A DNA stretch of 8,836 bases from Flavobacteriales bacterium (lineage in GTDB: Bacteria; Bacteroidota; Bacteroidia; Flavobacteriales; Flavobacteriaceae), in NCBI GenBank assembly GCA_027032855.1, contig JALVLX010000182.1:1-8836 (forward strand), read 5' to 3'. The notes below the pieces were generated by a model. It made no database searches and was not told the DNA's origin. It was given only the letters and a program-made list of their open reading frames with translations. Positions 6,390 through 8,836 of this stretch are shown in pieces (within the stretch, counting starts at the first letter, position 1; the number at the start of each line of letters is the position of its first letter). The position numbers were made by a program, and so were the translations under genes.

Positions 6390-7154
6390 ATGATGAGTAT
6401 TCTGCTGACAGCATTGTTGCTCGGTTTGTTGGGAAGTTTTCACTGCTTGGGCATGTGTGGTCCCATCGCTTTTATCTTGCCGGTGGACCGAAATAATAAA
6501 GCCAAAATGAGCCTGCAAACCTTGCTGTATCATTTGGGGCGAATGACAGCTTATGCTTCAATTGGTTTGGTTTTCGGTTATTTGGGCAAAGGGATTTCAT
6601 TGGTTGGTTTTCAGCAGAAGGTGTCCCTGATTTTGGGTATTATTATGGTTGTTTTGGCCTTTGTGCCGGCAACAAAAGTTTTACGGCTAAAACCCTTAGC
6701 CGGTTGGAATAAGTTTGTTTATTTTGTCAAAAATTCGTTGAGCAACTATCTGCAAAAACGCTCAACATTCGGTTTTTATATTATCGGCTTTTTTAATGGT
6801 CTGCTACCTTGCGGTTTGGTTTATATTGCCTTGGTGGGTGCCATGGCTACCGGCGACCCGATGTTGGGTGCTTTGTATATGGCCATTTTCGGATTGGGGA
6901 CTGTGCCAATGATGAGCTTAGCTATTTTTCTTGGTAATTTTGTATCTGTAAAAATCAGAAATAAAATCAACAAATTGATTCCTTATGCTGTAGCTTTTGT
7001 AGGAATTTTGTTTATTCTACGCGGTTTAAATTTAGGCATCAAATATTTGTCACCTTCCGATAAGATGTTGAATACCAACAACAAAATGATAAAGATGAAA
7101 TCTAAAAAGATGCATGATAAGATTGAAAAGATTGTACCGGTAGAAGGGGAGTAA
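6390..7154 (+). CDS. SafE/DsbD_2-like membrane protein, putative copper handling for cbb3
   Basis: This 254-residue protein has about six hydrophobic helices and belongs by motif to the family usually labelled sulfite exporter TauE/SafE (DsbD_2/UreH-like). Helix 1 carries GSFHCLGMCGP with H18, C19, M22 and C23; a second conserved motif, NGLLPCGLVYIAL, carries C141. These HCxxMC and PCG cysteines are typical of the group found next to cco genes, where a role in copper transport or thiol transfer is more likely than sulfite export. The C-terminal tail after the last helix (about 222-254) is unusual: M226, M233, M236, M241 and H242 among many lysines. The gene starts 3 bases after ccoH; ATG at 6390 and ATG at 6393 are both usable. 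No strong terminator follows directly. The family assignment is firm; the substrate is inferred. Confidence 0.85.
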   Translation: MMSILLTALLLGLLGSFHCLGMCGPIAFILPVDRNNKAKMSLQTLLYHLGRMTAYASIGLVFGYLGKGISLVGFQQKVSLILGIIMVVLAFVPATKVLRLKPLAGWNKFVYFVKNSLSNYLQKRSTFGFYIIGFFNGLLPCGLVYIALVGAMATGDPMLGALYMAIFGLGTVPMMSLAIFLGNFVSVKIRNKINKLIPYAVAFVGILFILRGLNLGIKYLSPSDKMLNTNNKMIKMKSKKMHDKIEKIVPVEGE

Positions 7155-7172
7155 TGAGGAATTGATGAATTT

Positions 7173-7197
7173 TTGTTCGATGTCGGATATCAGTTTC
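7173..7197. repeat. Partial copy of the TTGTTCGAT repeat arm
   Basis: TTGTTCGAT at 7173-7181, followed by ATATCAGTTT, mirrors TTGTTCGAT at 7324-7332 followed by ATTCAGTTT. The two are direct repeats about 150 bases apart, so this segment looks like a fragment of the same repeat family as 7251-7334. Confidence 0.5.
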
Positions 7198-7250
7198 TCT
7201 ATTCGGCGGCGCATATCTTATTAAAAATAACTTTTTATTTTCAAACGTAA

Positions 7251-7334
7251 ATATCGAACACCGAACAAGGAACATTGATTTTAGAAGTTTTTTTCAACTT
7301 CTGAAATCTTAAATCTTTAATCCTTGTTCGATAT
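7251..7334. repeat. Nested inverted-repeat element (ATATCGAACA...TCCTTGTTCGATAT)
   Basis: The outer arms are ATATCGAACA with CGAACAAGGA (7251-7271) and TCCTTGTTCGATAT (7321-7334). The left arm matches the complement of the right except for an internal 7-base duplication of CGAACA type. Within lies a second inverted repeat, GATTTTAGAAGTT (7277-7289) against AACTTCTGAAATC (7296-7308), with one G-T wobble and a 6-base loop. Elements built on CGAACAAGGA are ones I recall as dispersed in flavobacterial genomes. It may also serve as a 3' structure for the cco transcript, although no U-tail follows the inner stem. Confidence 0.7.
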
Positions 7335-7446
7335 TCAGTTTTTTTGATGTTTAAGTTAAAAAATATAATTTAAAAAAAGTAGAGTTCTGATAAACAGTTT
7401 CTTAATTTGAAGTTATATAATAGGTTCTTATTAGAATTTTTTTAAC

Positions 7447-7473
7447 CATATAAGACATATAAGGTCATATAAG
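7447..7473. repeat. Three spaced CATATAAG repeats
   Basis: CATATAAG occurs at 7447-7454, 7456-7463 and 7466-7473, separated by 1 and 2 bases. It is about 190 bases upstream of the lipoprotein gene. It could be simple low-complexity sequence; no known binding site is recognised. Confidence 0.55.
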
Positions 7474-7523
7474 CATTGTGTTTGTTAGATATTTGCTAAA
7501 TAATTTCCCATTTTCAATTTACA

Positions 7524-7570
7524 TTATCTCTTATCTCTTATCTCTTATCTCTTATCTCTTATCTCTTATC
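7524..7570. repeat. TTATCTC heptanucleotide tandem array, 6.7 copies
   Basis: Six perfect TTATCTC units run from 7524 to 7565 and five bases of a seventh follow to 7570. A perfect 7-base repeat of this length is prone to slipped-strand change. It lies 66 bases upstream of the sigma-54 -24 element and 94 bases upstream of the lipoprotein start, where a length change would alter the spacing between an upstream activator site and the promoter. Confidence 0.9.
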
Positions 7571-7634
7571 CAACTAAATACTTGTTACTAAAACATTCAA
7601 CTTTATAAACTTTCAACTTTCAACTGAATTGGCT

Positions 7635-7650
7635 TTGGCACGTTCTTTGC
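7635..7650 (+). promoter_or_regulatory. Sigma-54 (RpoN) promoter of the lipoprotein gene
   Basis: TTGGCACG (7635-7642), four bases, then TTGC (7647-7650) matches the sigma-54 consensus TGGCACG-N4-TTGC exactly. GG at 7637-7638 and GC at 7649-7650 are separated by the required 10 bases. With C7650 as -12, the predicted start of transcription is near 7662, only about 2 bases before the ATG at 7664. A sigma-54 promoter implies control by an AAA+ enhancer-binding activator, which is not encoded in this window. Confidence 0.8.
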
Positions 7651-7663
7651 CTTTGATATACTG

Positions 7664-8569
7664 ATGAAAAAATGGACATTCATATTATTATTGACGAGTT
7701 TGGTATTGAGTTCTTGTAGATGGGAATATCGCGATGATTCTCTAGATGATAATGCTATTGGATTAACCGATTTGTTGCAATCTTATGATTTGTGGTATGT
7801 CGATATTGATCAAGCAACCGGGCCGGGGGATGTAGGTTTTGTATCACGGGCTTTTACCATGAGTTTTATGCCCAATCATGAAGTTTATGCTAACAACAAT
7901 ATGGCCGGTTTTGGTTATTCCGGAGACGGTTATGGTATCAGTATCGGTACTTACCGGGTTTATGAGCGTGATGGGATTGTGAGTATTACTGACGATATTG
8001 CCGGCACTTATGATTTTGAAGTAGCACAAATAGATCAATATACCATCAGTTTGACCAACCGGGCAGAAAATGTGACTTATATTTTGATTGGCTATCAACA
8101 ATCGGAATTTGACTATGATGGTGTGTTTTATGATAATGTGGTTTACTTTTTACAAGAGTATGAAGCTTGGACAAAATATTATGCAGATTTGGTCAGTCCG
8201 TCTGAACCTTTTGTGTCTGAAAATCACTTGCAGTTTTATGTGAGTGGCAATAGAAACTCATTTGCTTCTTCAGAGTCGGCTATTAACGTACCCGTAACAC
8301 AAATTTATTGGGACTATACGGGAGACTACGAAGTCTTAAATACTTCAAACGAGAATCGGAAAGAATTGCGTTTGTATTATGATATAAATAATGACCGGGA
8401 AGAGTTTATTTTGAAAATCATTGATGATCAGCATATCAGATTGAAAAATATTTTGACCGGAAATATTTACAAACTTGAAGGACGCGGTTATATCCAATAC
8501 CGGCCGGCTGCCAAACGCTTAAAAAGACCAAATTTTAAAAACTTTACACGAAAAAGATATTTGAAATAA
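7664..8569 (+). CDS. Conserved flavobacterial lipoprotein of unknown function
   Basis: This 301-residue protein starts with a lipoprotein signal peptide, MKKWTFILLLTSLVLSSC, with lipobox LSSC and lipidated C18. The mature protein is acidic, rich in Tyr, Asp and Asn, and probably beta-rich. Notable segments are LLQSYDLWYVDI (37-48), YANNNMAGFGYSGDGYG (75-91), FLQEYEAWTKYY (162-173), WDYTGDYEV (216-224) and LEGRGYIQY (271-279). The two tryptophan-containing halves could be a duplicated lipocalin-like or beta-sandwich fold, but that is a guess. The last 18 residues are strongly basic (KRLKRPNFKNFTRKRYLK), unlike the rest. I recall related flavobacterial proteins carrying an automatic nicotinic acid mononucleotide adenyltransferase label; no nucleotidyltransferase HxGH-type motif is visible, so that label would be unsupported. 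It has its own sigma-54 promoter and a terminator, so it is a single-gene unit. Confidence 0.8.
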   Translation: MKKWTFILLLTSLVLSSCRWEYRDDSLDDNAIGLTDLLQSYDLWYVDIDQATGPGDVGFVSRAFTMSFMPNHEVYANNNMAGFGYSGDGYGISIGTYRVYERDGIVSITDDIAGTYDFEVAQIDQYTISLTNRAENVTYILIGYQQSEFDYDGVFYDNVVYFLQEYEAWTKYYADLVSPSEPFVSENHLQFYVSGNRNSFASSESAINVPVTQIYWDYTGDYEVLNTSNENRKELRLYYDINNDREEFILKIIDDQHIRLKNILTGNIYKLEGRGYIQYRPAAKRLKRPNFKNFTRKRYLK

Positions 8570-8588
8570 TCATTTCTTGGGTTGCTAT

Positions 8589-8631
8589 GTAAAGACGTTG
8601 TATATTTGTTTGTGCAACGTCTTTGCTTTTT
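8589..8631 (+). terminator. Rho-independent terminator of the lipoprotein gene
   Basis: AAAGACGTTG (8591-8600) pairs with CAACGTCTTT (8615-8624). The stem extends by GT/GC pairing outward (8589-8590 with 8625-8626) and by wobble pairs inward. TTTTT follows at 8627-8631. It starts 20 bases after the lipoprotein stop. The minus-strand side lacks a U-tail, so it serves mainly the plus strand. Confidence 0.85.
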
Positions 8632-8642
8632 ATAACCTTAAA

Positions 8643-8825
8643 TTAATTTTTGTTTTTAATGATTCCGTACAAACTTAATACATTAGCAATGAGAAACCCT
8701 AAAATCAATGGGAGCCGGTATTTTCCGGTATTAGGATTATGCGGCATGAAGAATAGATAGATGAACAAAAAAACAGTTGGTAATAATAGGAGATAAAATA
8801 AAAATTGAAGCTTTTTCTTTTGCAT
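8643..8825 (-). CDS. Small two-helix membrane protein, hypothetical
   Basis: This is a 60-residue ORF on the minus strand with ATG at 8823-8825 and TAA at 8643-8645. It reads as a membrane hairpin: MQKKK, a hydrophobic helix (about 6-27), a short polar loop with HNPNTGKYR (29-37), a second helix (about 38-56) and a KNKN tail. The ordered pattern of lysines flanking two clean helices favours a real gene. The frame is still open (no stop) from the ATG to the window edge, so the true start could lie outside. It converges on the lipoprotein gene with a 73-base gap. I do not recognise the family. Confidence 0.6.
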   Translation of the reverse strand: MQKKKLQFLFYLLLLPTVFLFIYLFFMPHNPNTGKYRLPLILGFLIANVLSLYGIIKNKN

Positions 8826-8836
8826 TGCTATTATTT

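Larger units (their letters stand above)
7155..7663. other. Gene-free, repeat-rich 509-base gap
   Basis: I find no credible gene on either strand here. In order, the gap holds a partial repeat copy (7173-7197), an AT-rich weak stem near 7223-7240, a nested inverted-repeat element (7251-7334), an AT-rich stretch (7335-7440), three CATATAAG units, a TTATCTC array, CAACTTT-type repeats (7596-7626) and a sigma-54 promoter. No classical U-tailed terminator for the cco operon is evident; the stems within 7223-7308 are the best candidates. Confidence 0.7.

Noticed and set aside
6314..6496. Plus-strand ORF of 60 residues across the ccoH/SafE junction
   Set aside because: It overlaps the ends of two well supported genes in another frame and resembles neither.
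7223..7240. AT-only stem AAAATAA/TTATTTT as the cco operon terminator
   Set aside because: The stem is short and entirely A-T, so it is too weak to call; mentioned only in the gap description.
7524..7570. TTATCTC array as a CRISPR
   Set aside because: The units are 7 bases and directly abutting, with no spacers, so it is a simple tandem repeat.
7844..8101. Minus-strand ORF of 85 residues in the lipoprotein gene
   Set aside because: It is antisense to a signal-peptide-bearing gene with promoter and terminator, and has no recognisable features.

Overview
The window looks like a chromosomal segment from a member of the Bacteroidota, most likely the class Flavobacteriia. The base composition is AT-rich. 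The first gene carries a flavobacterial-type signal peptide ending in NAQ. A Bacteroidota-type promoter (TTG, 18 bases, TAnnTTTG) precedes the main operon. CcoN and CcoO are fused in one protein, CcoP has a single haem, and the gaps hold inverted repeats of a kind I recall from flavobacterial genomes.

Layout: (1) 8-850 encodes a secreted DUF3078-type, probably outer-membrane, protein. (2) 851-1196 has no gene; it holds degenerate short repeats, a decayed inverted-repeat element, a rho-independent terminator and a promoter. (3) 1197-7154 is a one-direction cluster for the high-affinity cbb3-type cytochrome c oxidase: ccoS (a 57-residue gene, easily missed), ccoNO fusion, ccoQ-like, ccoP, ccoG, ccoH and a SafE/DsbD_2-like membrane protein. 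Perfect hairpins sit at the ccoP/ccoG and ccoG/ccoH junctions. (4) 7155-7663 is a 509-base repeat-rich gap with a nested inverted repeat, a CATATAAG triplet and a TTATCTC heptanucleotide array; it ends in a textbook sigma-54 promoter. (5) 7664-8569 encodes a lipoprotein of unknown function, followed by a terminator. (6) 8643-8825 on the minus strand is a small two-helix membrane ORF that may continue beyond the window edge.

How the genes work together: ccoNO, ccoQ and ccoP encode the oxidase, which reduces oxygen to water at low oxygen tension and pumps protons. CcoN carries haem b, haem b3 and CuB; CcoO and CcoP carry c-type haems that deliver electrons. CcoS, CcoG and CcoH are assembly factors for cofactor insertion, copper handling and complex stability. 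The SafE-like protein, with an HCxxMC motif and a Met/Lys/His-rich tail, is a candidate copper-handling partner. The usual copper P-type ATPase gene ccoI is not in the window.

I found no CRISPR array, tRNA, rRNA, transposase or phage gene. The cbb3 cluster is a known system in a lineage-specific arrangement. The least explained parts are the sigma-54-driven, apparently almost leaderless lipoprotein gene and the hairpins inside the operon.
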